64,000 bases of DNA. It comes from Rufibacter latericius (GTDB lineage Bacteria > Bacteroidota > Bacteroidia > Cytophagales > Hymenobacteraceae). Shown here in pieces: positions 54,558-63,007 of this stretch. Below the pieces are notes generated by a model. It worked only from the letters and a program-made list of their open reading frames with translations, was not told the origin of the DNA and ran no database searches. Within the stretch, counting starts at the first letter, position 1. The number at the start of each line of letters is the position of its first letter. Where the stretch lies: NCBI RefSeq assembly GCF_003721515.1, contig NZ_RJJD01000003.1:434001-498000 (forward strand). Direction: 5' to 3'. Made by a program: the position numbers and the translations under genes.

Positions 54558-55903
54558 GCTACGGTATTTTTAAGGGTGGCAACCGCGGCAGCAAACGCAC
54601 GACCCCGGTGTTCGTAATTATTGAAAAGGTCAAAGCTGGCACAGGCCGGGGAAAGAAGGACTACGTCACCCGCTTCGGCAAAGTCCTTGGCCAGTTGAAC
54701 CGCTTCGTTCACATCACGGGTTTCCACTATTTTAAGGCCGGTTCCTGAAAAAGCGGCTAAAAGCTTGCTGTTATCTACTCCTAAGCACACAATGGCTTTC
54801 ACTTTCTCCTGCACCAAAGGCAGCAGCGGAGTGTAATCGTTGCCTTTGTCGGTGCCGCCCACCACCCATACAATGGGCTGCTGCATTCCGTCCAGGGCAT
54901 ACCACACCGCTTCCACGTTGGTGGCCTTGGAATCATTTATGAACCGGACGCCGTCTACCTCACCCACTGGCTGCAACCGGTGGTCAGCATTCTGGAAGGT
55001 GCCCAAAGCTTCCTCAATTTGCGCAGGCGAAATGCCTACCAACAGCGCTGTGCCAACAGCCGCCATGGTGTTGTATTGGTTGTGCTGCCCAATCAAAGGA
55101 GATTTGGAGGTGTCTACTTTCGCGCTGATTTGTGCAAAAGAGGCTTGAATCGCCTGATCTTGGTATTGAATAGCCAAGCCTTCTGAACCTTTCAAACCGA
55201 AAGGCACCAGCATTCCCGGCACATCGTGGGCAGCGTGGTATTTCTGGATTTCGGCGTCATCCTGGTTAAAGAGGAAGTACTCAGCCGAGGTCATGTTCTG
55301 CGCAATGCGGAACTTAGCGGCTGCGTATTTCTCCATCTGGTACTCGTAACGGTCAAGGTGGTCTGGGGTGATGTTCAGCAGAATCCCGATGTGGGCTTTG
55401 AAGCCGTACATGTTGTCTAGTTGGAAACTGCTCAGCTCCACCACGTAGTAATCGTATTCACCTTCCAGCACTTTCCCGGCCAGGCTCTCGCCCACGTTTC
55501 CGGCCAAGGCTACTTTCAAACCAGCGCTCTTCAGCAAATGGTAAGTTAAAAGTGTGGTAGTGGTTTTGCCGTTGGTGCCCGTGATGCAGATGAACTTGCC
55601 AGTGGCATATCTTCCGGCAAACTCAATCTCAGAGATGATGGGAATGTTTCTTTCCAGCGCACCCTGAATAACCAGGGCTTTGTCTGGAATGCCTGGGCTT
55701 TTGATGATTTCTACGGCCGCATAGATCTGCTCCAGCGTATGGGTTCCTTCCTCAAAAGGAATTTGTGCCTGGGTTAGCTGCGCCCGGTACTTTTCTGCAA
55801 TAGAACCGCGGTCTGAGACGAACACGTCAAAGCCCTTGGCTTGTGCCAACAAGGCTGCTCCTACGCCGCTCTCCCCTGCTCCTAGTATGGCTATTTTTTG
55901 CAT
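54554..55903 (-). CDS. murD: UDP-N-acetylmuramoyl-L-alanine--D-glutamate ligase
   Basis: Adds D-glutamate to the muropeptide precursor. 449 residues. IAILGAGESGVGAALLAQAK is the N-terminal UDP-binding fold, CITGTNGKTTTTLLTYHLLK the P-loop, NITPDHLDRYEYQMEKYAAA the central metal and substrate segment, and INDSKATNVEAVWYALDGM the start of the C-terminal domain. DVVLLSPACASFDLFNNYE is the family's conserved end. It overlaps ftsW by four bases; a 59-base gap with a palindrome separates it from mraY. A palindrome-like coding stretch occurs at 54730-54762. Confidence 0.97.
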   Translation of the reverse strand: MQKIAILGAGESGVGAALLAQAKGFDVFVSDRGSIAEKYRAQLTQAQIPFEEGTHTLEQIYAAVEIIKSPGIPDKALVIQGALERNIPIISEIEFAGRYATGKFICITGTNGKTTTTLLTYHLLKSAGLKVALAGNVGESLAGKVLEGEYDYYVVELSSFQLDNMYGFKAHIGILLNITPDHLDRYEYQMEKYAAAKFRIAQNMTSAEYFLFNQDDAEIQKYHAAHDVPGMLVPFGLKGSEGLAIQYQDQAIQASFAQISAKVDTSKSPLIGQHNQYNTMAAVGTALLVGISPAQIEEALGTFQNADHRLQPVGEVDGVRFINDSKATNVEAVWYALDGMQQPIVWVVGGTDKGNDYTPLLPLVQEKVKAIVCLGVDNSKLLAAFSGTGLKIVETRDVNEAVQLAKDFAEAGDVVLLSPACASFDLFNNYEHRGRAFAAAVATLKNTVA

Positions 55904-55925
55904 TCTATCTTTTATTTAATAGTGT

Positions 55926-55962
55926 TCTGCGCTTGTTTTCTGAAAAGAGGCTGAAAATCTGC
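55926..55962. repeat. Dispersed palindrome, copy 15, inside the dcw cluster (mraY-murD gap)
   Basis: GCGCTT and GGCTGAAAAT arms flank GTTTTCTGAAAAG. It lies directly after the mraY stop, in one of only two gaps longer than 50 bases within the cluster. Confidence 0.7.
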
Positions 55963-57180
55963 TTACCGCAACTTCAAGGTCACCAAGGTTAAAATGGCCA
56001 GCATGATGCCTACCGTCCAGAACCGGGAAACAATCTTAGATTCATGGTAGCCCAGTTTCTGGTAGTGGTGGTGCAGCGGTGACATCTTGAAGATGCGTCT
56101 ACCCTCGCCGTATTTCTTTTTGGTATATTTGAAGTAGCTCACCTGCATCATCACCGAAAGGTTCTCCACCAGGAAGATGCCGCACAGGATAGGGATTAAG
56201 AGCTCTTTTCTTAATATCAGGGCCAAAACAGCGATGATGCCGCCAATGGACAGGGAACCGGTATCGCCCATGAACACTTGGGCTGGGTACGAGTTGTACC
56301 ACAGGAAACCCACACAGGCTCCCACGAAGGCGGTACAGAAAATCACCAACTCGCCCGTGTTGGGGATGTACATGATGTCAAAGTAATCGGCGAACACCGA
56401 GTTACCAGACACCCAGGCGAACACGGCCAGCGTGGTCCCGATAATCGCGGAAGTTCCCGCGGCCAGTCCGTCAATTCCGTCGGTGATGTTCGCACCGTTA
56501 GACACGGCCGTGATGATGATAATCACCAGTGGGATGTACAGGAACCGAGCGTATGACCCCAGCAACGGACTCGCGAAGCTGAAGAAATTATGGTAATCCA
56601 GTTCGTTGTTCTTGGTGAAAGGCACCGTAGTAATCATCTGCCGAACATCCCGGAAAGAATTGGAGAAATCAATAGCCGTCATTCCTTTGGAGGTAATGTA
56701 CTGGCGAACCACCACATCTTCAGAGAAGAACAGCGTTAAGCCCACAATCAACCCCAAGCCGATTTGGCCTAGAATCTTAAAACGACCCGCTAAACCTTCT
56801 TTGTTCTTGCGGAAAACTTTAATGTAGTCATCCAGAAACCCAATGGCGCCTAACCACACGGTAGAAACCAGCATCAGGAGAATGTACACGTTGTCCAGGC
56901 GGGCAAAAAGCAGGGTGGGCAACAGAATGGCCAATATGATGATGAGACCACCCATGGTAGGCGTTCCTCTTTTCTCCAATTGCCCTTCTAAGCCCAAATC
57001 GCGGATAGACTCGCCCACTTGCTTGCGATGCAGCAATCGAATGAGGCGCCCCCCGAAAATCATGGCAATCAATAGTGACACCAGCGCAGCCAATCCGGCC
57101 CTAAACGAGATATAGCGCATCACGCCCGCCCCGTAGAAGTCAAATTGCCTGTCCAGAAAGTCAAAAAGGTAATAAAGCAT
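55963..57180 (-). CDS. mraY: Phospho-N-acetylmuramoyl-pentapeptide transferase
   Basis: Transfers phospho-MurNAc-pentapeptide to undecaprenyl phosphate, giving lipid I. 405 residues and about ten membrane helices, somewhat longer than E. coli MraY (360) through an insertion between helices, around residues 150-215, as seen in Bacteroidota. [32 protein letters not shown] sequence (here [15 protein letters not shown]) and [12 protein letters not shown] carry the catalytic aspartates; [13 protein letters not shown] is the conserved last loop. It lies 72 bases after murE. Confidence 0.96.
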   Translation of the reverse strand: MLYYLFDFLDRQFDFYGAGVMRYISFRAGLAALVSLLIAMIFGGRLIRLLHRKQVGESIRDLGLEGQLEKRGTPTMGGLIIILAILLPTLLFARLDNVYILLMLVSTVWLGAIGFLDDYIKVFRKNKEGLAGRFKILGQIGLGLIVGLTLFFSEDVVVRQYITSKGMTAIDFSNSFRDVRQMITTVPFTKNNELDYHNFFSFASPLLGSYARFLYIPLVIIIITAVSNGANITDGIDGLAAGTSAIIGTTLAVFAWVSGNSVFADYFDIMYIPNTGELVIFCTAFVGACVGFLWYNSYPAQVFMGDTGSLSIGGIIAVLALILRKELLIPILCGIFLVENLSVMMQVSYFKYTKKKYGEGRRIFKMSPLHHHYQKLGYHESKIVSRFWTVGIMLAILTLVTLKLR

Positions 57181-57252
57181 CTTTTCTTATTTTCAAAAGA
57201 AGGAAGGTCTCGCCCGCACTCCTTTGGTCAATGTCTGTTTTTGGTTTTGCTT

Positions 57253-58716
57253 CTATTTCTGAAGCAAGGCGAAGGATTCCTGCAGCACCTGCTTGTCATC
57301 GAAAGGCGAACGAACCCCTTTCACCTCCTGGTATGTCTCGTGCCCTTTGCCCGCTACCAGAATGATGTCATCAGCCTCGGCCAAAAGCACTGCTGTTTTG
57401 ATAGCCTCCCGGCGGTCCACCACGGAAAGCGACTTCTTCAAATCGGTGGGTTTTACCCCGGCCTGCATCTGGTTCAGGATTTCCTGCGGGTCTTCATCCC
57501 GGGGGTTATCAGAGGTCAGAATGACGCGGTCACTCATTTTAGCGGCAATGTCTGCCATGACCGGGCGCTTGGCGGCATCGCGGTTTCCGCCACAACCCAC
57601 AATCGTGATCACCTTCTGCTCCGGCTTCCGGATTTGCTGAATGGTTTGCAGCACGTTTTCCAGGGCATCTGGCGTATGGGCGTAATCCACAATACCCGTA
57701 ATCTGGCCGGCAGAAACCACGTAGTCAAATCGGCCCGCGGCCGAAGTCAGGTTAGACAGACTGGCCAGTACTTCCTGCTTGTCTTCGCCCAGCAAAGTGG
57801 CGGCGCCGTACACAGCCAGCAGGTTATAGGCGTTGAACGTGCCAATCAACCGGAACCAAACCTCCTGCCCTTCCAGCTCCAGTTGCAAGCCTTGGATAGA
57901 GTTGTCCAACAGACGGGCTTTGAAATCAGCTTCCTTGCGGAGGGCGTAGGTGTACTTAGTGGCTTTGGTGTTCTGCAGCATCACCATGGCGCGCTTGTCA
58001 TCTGAGTTAACCAGCGCGAAGGCCTTTTTATCCAAGTTGTCGAAAAACAGCTTCTTGGCCCGGATGTACTCGTCAAAAGTGCCGTGGTAGTCCAGGTGGT
58101 CATGGGTGATGTTGGTGAACACGGCTCCGGCGAACTGAACGCCTGTCACGCGGTGCTGCACCAAGGCATGCGAACTCACTTCCATGAACGCATGAGTGCA
58201 ACCGGCTTTCACCATCTGCGCGAGCAAACCTTGCAGCGTGATAGCGTCTGGGGTGGTGTGCGAAGCCGGGATGACCGTCTCATTAATCTGGTTCTGCACC
58301 GTTGAAAGCAAACCGGCATTGTAGCCCAAGTCACGGTACAGTTTATGAAGCAAGGTTACGCAGGTGGTTTTGCCGTTGGTGCCGGTGACGCCTACCAGTT
58401 TCAGTTTTCGGGAAGGATTGTCGTAGAACTCGGCGGCTACGTAGCCCATTGCCTCCGCGGCATTAGGTACCTGCACAAAGGTCACGTGCTCCGGGGTGTT
58501 TTGAGGCAGTTCTTCGCAAAATACGGCAGAAACGCCCTGCTGCACGGCAGCATTTATAAAATCATGGCCATCGCGGAGCGTACCCCGGATAGCAAAGAAA
58601 CCCACGCCTGGTCCTGCCTGGCGGGAATCCATTGTTAACGCAGAAAGCTCGGGGTTAGTAGGCCCGAGCAATTGCGGTGACTGGAGTACCTGTAGCAGGT
58701 TTTCTAGTTGCGCCAT
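57253..58716 (-). CDS. murE: UDP-MurNAc-L-Ala-D-Glu ligase MurE, meso-diaminopimelate-type
   Basis: Adds the third amino acid to the precursor. 487 residues. LTMDSRQAGPGVGFFAIRGT is the N-terminal UDP-binding part, VGVTGTNGKTTCVTLLHKLY the P-loop and THDHLDYHGTFDEYIRAKKL the central segment. SDNPRDEDP contains the DNPR motif that marks meso-diaminopimelate rather than lysine specificity. The ATG at 58716 lies 62 bases inside the end of ftsI, an unusually long overlap for this cluster; MAQLENLLQVL aligns with the usual family start, so I keep it. Confidence 0.96.
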   Translation of the reverse strand: MAQLENLLQVLQSPQLLGPTNPELSALTMDSRQAGPGVGFFAIRGTLRDGHDFINAAVQQGVSAVFCEELPQNTPEHVTFVQVPNAAEAMGYVAAEFYDNPSRKLKLVGVTGTNGKTTCVTLLHKLYRDLGYNAGLLSTVQNQINETVIPASHTTPDAITLQGLLAQMVKAGCTHAFMEVSSHALVQHRVTGVQFAGAVFTNITHDHLDYHGTFDEYIRAKKLFFDNLDKKAFALVNSDDKRAMVMLQNTKATKYTYALRKEADFKARLLDNSIQGLQLELEGQEVWFRLIGTFNAYNLLAVYGAATLLGEDKQEVLASLSNLTSAAGRFDYVVSAGQITGIVDYAHTPDALENVLQTIQQIRKPEQKVITIVGCGGNRDAAKRPVMADIAAKMSDRVILTSDNPRDEDPQEILNQMQAGVKPTDLKKSLSVVDRREAIKTAVLLAEADDIILVAGKGHETYQEVKGVRSPFDDKQVLQESFALLQK

Positions 58717-60808
58717 GTTTAGTAAGTGTAATGGTAATGGTTGTTCCTTTGGCCACGGGTTGCCCCGGCGGAATACTTTGGCTTTCTACCCTTCCCAGCC
58801 CTATGGCCCGTACCTTGATGCCGTGGTTCCCCAATAGGTAAAGGGCATCGCGGAGGGTCATGTCAGTGACATCGGGCACCTGGCCCATTTTCACCGGCAC
58901 TGGTTTCAAAGCGACTGATTGTTTTTGGGTATCTACCCGCACCCAATCTTCCTCAGGGCTCAGCGGGTGGGCGCTCACGCCTAGTTTGTTGCAAAGGATA
59001 GTCAACTCCTCCTGGTTTCCGGCGTGCAATACAGGCAGTTTAGGTTGAACTCCCACCGGACGGCGCACCATTGGGGCATGAATAGCTAAATCCTGGGCGT
59101 AGGCTTTGTCGGCTAGCTCGCGGAAAACCGGGGCCGCCACGTCACCTCCGTATTGGGCACCCTTTTGCGGGCTGTCAATGATGACAATACAGCTGTACTT
59201 CGGTCTATCGGCCGGGAAGTAGCCTACAAAAGAGGTAGAGTATTTTCTGGTGTATTTCCCGTTGATTACTTTCCGGGCGGTTCCGGTTTTACCAGCTACC
59301 TTGTAGTCTTCGCTCTTCAGGTTTTTGGCCGTTCCGTTCTCCACCACGCCTTCCATCATCTGCCGCAACTGCACCAAGGTCTGGTCTGAGCAGATTTTCG
59401 GGTTCAGGACCTTGGTCTCAAAAGACTCCAGAATATGGTCAGCGCGTTTAATGCTTTTCACAATCATGGGCTGCACTTTCACGCCATTGTTCGCCACCGC
59501 ATTGTAAAACGCCAGCGTCTGCAACGGGGAGATTTTCAGCTCATACCCAATGGCCATGGTAGAAAGCGACGGACGGCTCCAGCTAGGGCTTTTTGGCGAC
59601 TTGATGTAAGGCACAGCCTCGCCGTTCATCTGGAAGCCCAGCGGTTGGTGCAACCCGAATTTGTGCAGGTAATCCACGTACTTCTGCGGGTTGCTCTCAA
59701 AGGTCTGCTGAATAAGCTTGGCTACCCCGATATTGGACGATTTTTCGAAAACCTGCTGTAAACTGATTTTACCGTTTCCATGAGTATCTGTTTTCACGGC
59801 TCCGCCGATGCGCTCAGATCCGTTTCCGGTATCTACCGTGTCGGTGAGTTCCATGTCAGTCTCTTCCAATAAGGCCATCATGGAAGCCAGTTTGAAGGTA
59901 GAACCCGGCTCGGTGCGTCCCTGGTTACCCACTGCGTAGTTGTAATCCTCGGTGTATACGCCTTCGCTCTGGCGGCCCAAATTAGCGATGGCTTTTATGT
60001 GCCCGGTGCCTACCTCCATCAGAATCACACAGCCGTGCGCAGCGTCATTCAGCGTTAAGGCCCGATTTAGAGCGTTCTCAGCTACGTCTTGCAGGTTGAT
60101 GTCAATGGTGGTCTGGATGTCAAAACCAGGCATTGGCTTCACCTCGGTTCCGTCATTGATGGGCTTGTTACCGCCGGCCATACGTTCATACAGCGCTTCG
60201 CCGTCTTTTCCGGCTAAATGGCGGTTAAACGAGAACTCCAGACCAGCGCCATTGCGGTCTTCGTTGATGAACCCGATAGTCCGTTTGGCCAAGGACCCGA
60301 ACGGCAGGAAGCGGCGGTCCAGTTTTTCAAAAATCACCCCACCCCTGTTTTTACCAGCCCTGAAAATCGGCCACTTGGCCATCATCTTCTTGTCCTGGTA
60401 ATTAATGAGGCGGCCGTTCAGGCGCACGTACTTGCGGTCGGCGCTGCGGGCGTTCTTGATTTTCTGCTTGTAATAAGACGGAGAACGGTCCCCATAGAAA
60501 CGGGACAGTTGAATAGCCAACGAGTCAATCCCCTTGGCGAAAACATCATCTGGGGAAATGGTTGGGTCAAAGGCTACGCGGTAAAACGGCAAAGAGGTAG
60601 CCATGATGCGGTCATCATTGGAGTAGATGTTGCCGCGGGTGGCGTACACCGGCTGGTAATGGAAGCGCTTCTCATTGGCAATTTCGCGCCAACGATCCCC
60701 GTCCTTGAACTGGATGTACCCAACTTTGTAAATAATCGCGAACGCGAAAAGACAGATAGCCAAAAAGGCCACCCGCACTCGCGTAACGATGGACCTCTTA
60801 ATATTCAT
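58655..60808 (-). CDS. ftsI: Septal peptidoglycan transpeptidase FtsI (PBP3) with PASTA domain
   Basis: Cross-links septal peptidoglycan. 717 residues: a membrane anchor (VRVAFLAICLFAFAIIYKVG, about residues 11-30), a dimerisation domain, and the transpeptidase with nucleophile Ser303 (EPGSTFKLA), the SSN motif (KSSNIGVAKL) and Lys507 (VAGKTGTARK). The last 65 residues (MGQVPDVTDMTLRDALYLLG to KGTTITITL) form a PASTA domain, typical of Gram-positive PBPs and also found in Bacteroidota FtsI. The gene overlaps ftsL by 11 bases and murE by 62. Confidence 0.95.
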   Translation of the reverse strand: MNIKRSIVTRVRVAFLAICLFAFAIIYKVGYIQFKDGDRWREIANEKRFHYQPVYATRGNIYSNDDRIMATSLPFYRVAFDPTISPDDVFAKGIDSLAIQLSRFYGDRSPSYYKQKIKNARSADRKYVRLNGRLINYQDKKMMAKWPIFRAGKNRGGVIFEKLDRRFLPFGSLAKRTIGFINEDRNGAGLEFSFNRHLAGKDGEALYERMAGGNKPINDGTEVKPMPGFDIQTTIDINLQDVAENALNRALTLNDAAHGCVILMEVGTGHIKAIANLGRQSEGVYTEDYNYAVGNQGRTEPGSTFKLASMMALLEETDMELTDTVDTGNGSERIGGAVKTDTHGNGKISLQQVFEKSSNIGVAKLIQQTFESNPQKYVDYLHKFGLHQPLGFQMNGEAVPYIKSPKSPSWSRPSLSTMAIGYELKISPLQTLAFYNAVANNGVKVQPMIVKSIKRADHILESFETKVLNPKICSDQTLVQLRQMMEGVVENGTAKNLKSEDYKVAGKTGTARKVINGKYTRKYSTSFVGYFPADRPKYSCIVIIDSPQKGAQYGGDVAAPVFRELADKAYAQDLAIHAPMVRRPVGVQPKLPVLHAGNQEELTILCNKLGVSAHPLSPEEDWVRVDTQKQSVALKPVPVKMGQVPDVTDMTLRDALYLLGNHGIKVRAIGLGRVESQSIPPGQPVAKGTTITITLTKHGATRKPATGTPVTAIARAY

Positions 60809-61238
60809 CTTTCTTCAGAACTACTTGAATGGGTGGGGTAGAACTTTCCATCAGGCCAAGGGGCGCCACGTTGCGGGCCACCTCAGACTGCTTGCTGGCT
60901 TCCATGTAATCAGATTTCAGCGTAGTATAGTCGGCGCGCAAGTCTTCTGTTTCGGCTTTGGTTTTGTCAATGCGGCGGAGCGTGCGGTCAGCGTAGTGGG
61001 TGTTCCCAATGTAAAACAAGGTCACGGCCATCAGGAAAAGCACTTTGGGCAAGTACCTAACGGGCAGACCTTCGGCGAAGAACCAGTCTACTTTGGTGTA
61101 GCGGTCTAACAGTTCAAACAAACTGGTGCCCTTCTGGCGCGGCGGGCGGGCCGGACGTGGTTTCTCTACCTTAGGCACTTCCCGCAGGGTGTTTGCCTTC
61201 GGCCGATTCACTTGTGGACGTACGGTGTTGACTGCCAT
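60798..61238 (-). CDS. ftsL: FtsL-like cell division protein
   Basis: A 146-residue single-pass protein between rsmH and ftsI. A 55-residue basic, proline-rich cytoplasmic start (KVEKPRPARPPRQK) precedes a membrane helix (LPKVLFLMAVTLFYIGNTHY, about residues 63-82) and a periplasmic coiled coil (DKTKAETEDLRADYTTLKSD). FtsL sequences are poorly conserved; the assignment uses position, topology and coiled coil. The long cytoplasmic tail is characteristic of the Bacteroidota version. It overlaps ftsI by 11 bases. Confidence 0.82.
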   Translation of the reverse strand: MAVNTVRPQVNRPKANTLREVPKVEKPRPARPPRQKGTSLFELLDRYTKVDWFFAEGLPVRYLPKVLFLMAVTLFYIGNTHYADRTLRRIDKTKAETEDLRADYTTLKSDYMEASKQSEVARNVAPLGLMESSTPPIQVVLKKDEY

Positions 61239-61277
61239 AAATTAAATCGTAAAATGTGATGCTTCCCTTCTAACTTT

Positions 61278-62204
61278 CTACTTCTTCGACGATTCTGGTG
61301 TCTCTCTTTTCTGCGCCACCCGCAGCTTGGCACTGCGGGAGCGATTATTTTCCTGCAACTCCTGCGCACCCGGCACAATGGGTTTGCGGGTCACTGAGTC
61401 TAGCGGCTTGATTTCATTTCCGAAGAAATCCTTCTCTACCTCTCCAAAGAACTTGCCCTTGGCGATGTAGTTCTTGACCAATCGGTCTTCCAGAGAATGG
61501 TAAGAAATCACGGATAACCTTCCGCCGGGCTTTAAAACTTCCACGGCCTGCTCCAGCATCTCCTCCAGGGCTTTCAGTTCATCGTTCACTTCTATGCGAA
61601 GCGCCTGAAACACCTGGGCCAGGTACTTATTCTCTTTACCTCTGGGGGTTATGCCGGCGATGGCTTGCTTAAAATCTGCGATGGTTTCAATGGTTTGCAC
61701 GTTTCTGGCGGAGACAACCTCCCGGGCCAGCGTTTTGGCGTTCTTCACTTCGCCGTATAACCCGAAAATGCGGTGCAGTTGCTCTTCTGAATATTCCATG
61801 ATAACCTGCTGGGCAGACAAGGGTGCATCCTTATCCATGCGCATGTCCAAGGGGCCGTCAAAACGAGTGGAAAAGCCGCGCTCGGCGGTATTAAATTGGT
61901 GAGAGGAAACTCCCAAATCAGCCAGAATGCCATCTACCTGACGCACGCCGTAGAGGCGCAGGTATTTCTTCAGGTAACGGAAGTTGGCTTTGACAAACGT
62001 AAATTTATTGGAAATCAGCTTTTCGGCTTGTTTCTCGGCATCGGTATCCTGGTCAAAGGAGTAGAGCTGCCCACCCTGCATCTTTTCCAAGATTTGCGCC
62101 GAGTGGCCGCCACCGCCAAAGGTGACGTCTACGTAAATACCGCCGGGCTTAATGGCCAACGCATCTACCGATTCCTGCAACAAAACGGGCTGGTGGTACT
62201 GCAT
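61278..62204 (-). CDS. rsmH: 16S rRNA m4C1402 methyltransferase
   Basis: Methylates N4 of cytidine 1402 in 16S rRNA (formerly MraW). 308 residues. YHQPVLLQESVDALAIKPGG is the conserved start, YVDVTFGGGGHSAQIL the SAM-binding loop, LYSFDQDTDA the second acidic loop, and GVSSHQFNTAERGFSTRFDG-type sequence the family hallmark; LDMRMD and SVISYHSLEDRLVKN follow. It lies six bases after mraZ and 39 bases before ftsL. Confidence 0.97.
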   Translation of the reverse strand: MQYHQPVLLQESVDALAIKPGGIYVDVTFGGGGHSAQILEKMQGGQLYSFDQDTDAEKQAEKLISNKFTFVKANFRYLKKYLRLYGVRQVDGILADLGVSSHQFNTAERGFSTRFDGPLDMRMDKDAPLSAQQVIMEYSEEQLHRIFGLYGEVKNAKTLAREVVSARNVQTIETIADFKQAIAGITPRGKENKYLAQVFQALRIEVNDELKALEEMLEQAVEVLKPGGRLSVISYHSLEDRLVKNYIAKGKFFGEVEKDFFGNEIKPLDSVTRKPIVPGAQELQENNRSRSAKLRVAQKRETPESSKK

Positions 62205-62210
62205 AGGCGT

Positions 62211-62678
62211 TTATTCTATTGGGGGTAAGCTCGGTTGGTCACCGAGGAACTTCTGCGCCAGTTGCGAGAAATTCTCCTGGTCTTTAATTAAAAATGCGTC
62301 GTACTTGTCTGGGTTCCAGATTTCCACTCGGTTTCCGAGGCCCACCACAATGGCGTCTTTCTCAATCTCAGCGTACCGTACCATGGTGCGCGGCAAGATG
62401 AAACGTCCGGCGGTATCCAGTTCAATCTCGGTGTTTCCCCGGAAGAAGTTCCGCTGGAAATGCCGGTACTCTTCATTGAACTCGTTCAAGCCTGCTACCT
62501 TGTCATAAATCGTTTTCCACTCTGATTTTGGGTACAACACCAGGCAAGGCTCAAACCCGCGGGTTAAAACTACCTGGTTTCCGCACTCATCCGGAAGGTT
62601 GGATTTGATTTTGGCAGGTAGCACCAATCTTCCCTTCGGGTCTAGCTTACATTCGTATTCGCCGGAGAGGAAGTTCAT
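62211..62678 (-). CDS. mraZ: Transcriptional regulator/division protein MraZ
   Basis: A 155-residue AbrB-like DNA-binding protein that in other bacteria represses its own dcw operon by binding repeats in its promoter. Two SpoVT/AbrB-type halves are present: GEYECKLDPKGRLVLPAKIK (about residues 6-25) and the second half around IELDTAGRFILPRTMVRYAE. LYPKSEWKTIYDKV and ALIDKFEIWNP-type sequence (here GNRVEIWNPDKYDA) link and end the fold. It is the first gene of the cluster, with a good promoter at 62716-62745. Confidence 0.95.
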   Translation of the reverse strand: MNFLSGEYECKLDPKGRLVLPAKIKSNLPDECGNQVVLTRGFEPCLVLYPKSEWKTIYDKVAGLNEFNEEYRHFQRNFFRGNTEIELDTAGRFILPRTMVRYAEIEKDAIVVGLGNRVEIWNPDKYDAFLIKDQENFSQLAQKFLGDQPSLPPIE

Positions 62679-62715
62679 GGTAGTGGATGCAGTGACGACA
62701 GTCTTTGGTACAAAA

Positions 62716-62745
62716 CAAAAGTACTAAAGGGGGAGGCAAAGTCAA
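62716..62745 (-). promoter_or_regulatory. mraZ: Promoter of the dcw cluster (minus strand, TTG-N19-TACTTTTG)
   Basis: On the minus strand TTG (62745-62743) and TACTTTTG (62723-62716) match the Bacteroidota consensus with ideal spacing. The leader to the mraZ ATG would be about 30 bases. It lies 27 bases from the first DnaA box of the cluster to its right. Confidence 0.7.
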
Positions 62746-62771
62746 CCACGGTCTCCCACTTTTTCCCACTT

Positions 62772-62932
62772 TGTGGATAAATCATGGTTATCCACCCCAC
62801 TTATGCACATTATCCACATTTTTCCCCGCCACTTTGGGATAAGTTATGGATAACGTTTTCAATATATTTGCTAAATAACACGTGAATACTTACACAACTT
62901 ATTCATTCATAAATACTTAACTAATTAAACCA
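62772..62932. other. DnaA-box cluster with adjacent AT-rich stretch: candidate oriC or DnaA-regulated region
   Basis: TGTGGATAA (62772-62780), TTATCCACC (62788-62796), TTATGCACA (62801-62809) and TTATCCACA (62810-62818) lie within 47 bases; TATGGATAA follows at 62845-62853. Three of the first four fit the TTATNCACA consensus exactly on one strand or the other. CCACTTTGTGGATAA and CCACTTTGGGATAA form a partial direct repeat. From about 62859 to 62932 the sequence is strongly AT-rich, as in an unwinding element. The genes on both sides are transcribed away from it. Confidence 0.6.
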
Positions 62933-62995
62933 CCTTTAACGTACTCCCGTAAACACTTGTGGTAAGAAGGTGGAGGAAAGTGGAGCAAAATTCCA

Positions 62996-63003
62996 TATCT
63001 TTG
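62996..63003 (+). promoter_or_regulatory. -7 box (TATCTTTG) four bases before the ATG at 63008
   Basis: A perfect TAnnTTTG directly before the start codon, which predicts a leaderless transcript. A matching -33 TTG is not obvious. Confidence 0.5.
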
Positions 63004-63007
63004 CAGT

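Larger units (their letters stand above)
62679..63007. other. Divergent gap between mraZ and the HYC_CC_PP gene
   Basis: Contains, from left to right, the dcw promoter (62716-62745), C- and T-rich sequence with repeated CCCACTTT units (about 62755-62772), the DnaA boxes, an AT-rich tract, and the -7 box of the rightward gene (62996-63003). No coding sequence was seen. Confidence 0.7.

Noticed and set aside
57145..58005. A 286-codon open frame on the plus strand opposite murE.
   Set aside because: Antisense shadow of murE; no recognisable domain or start context.
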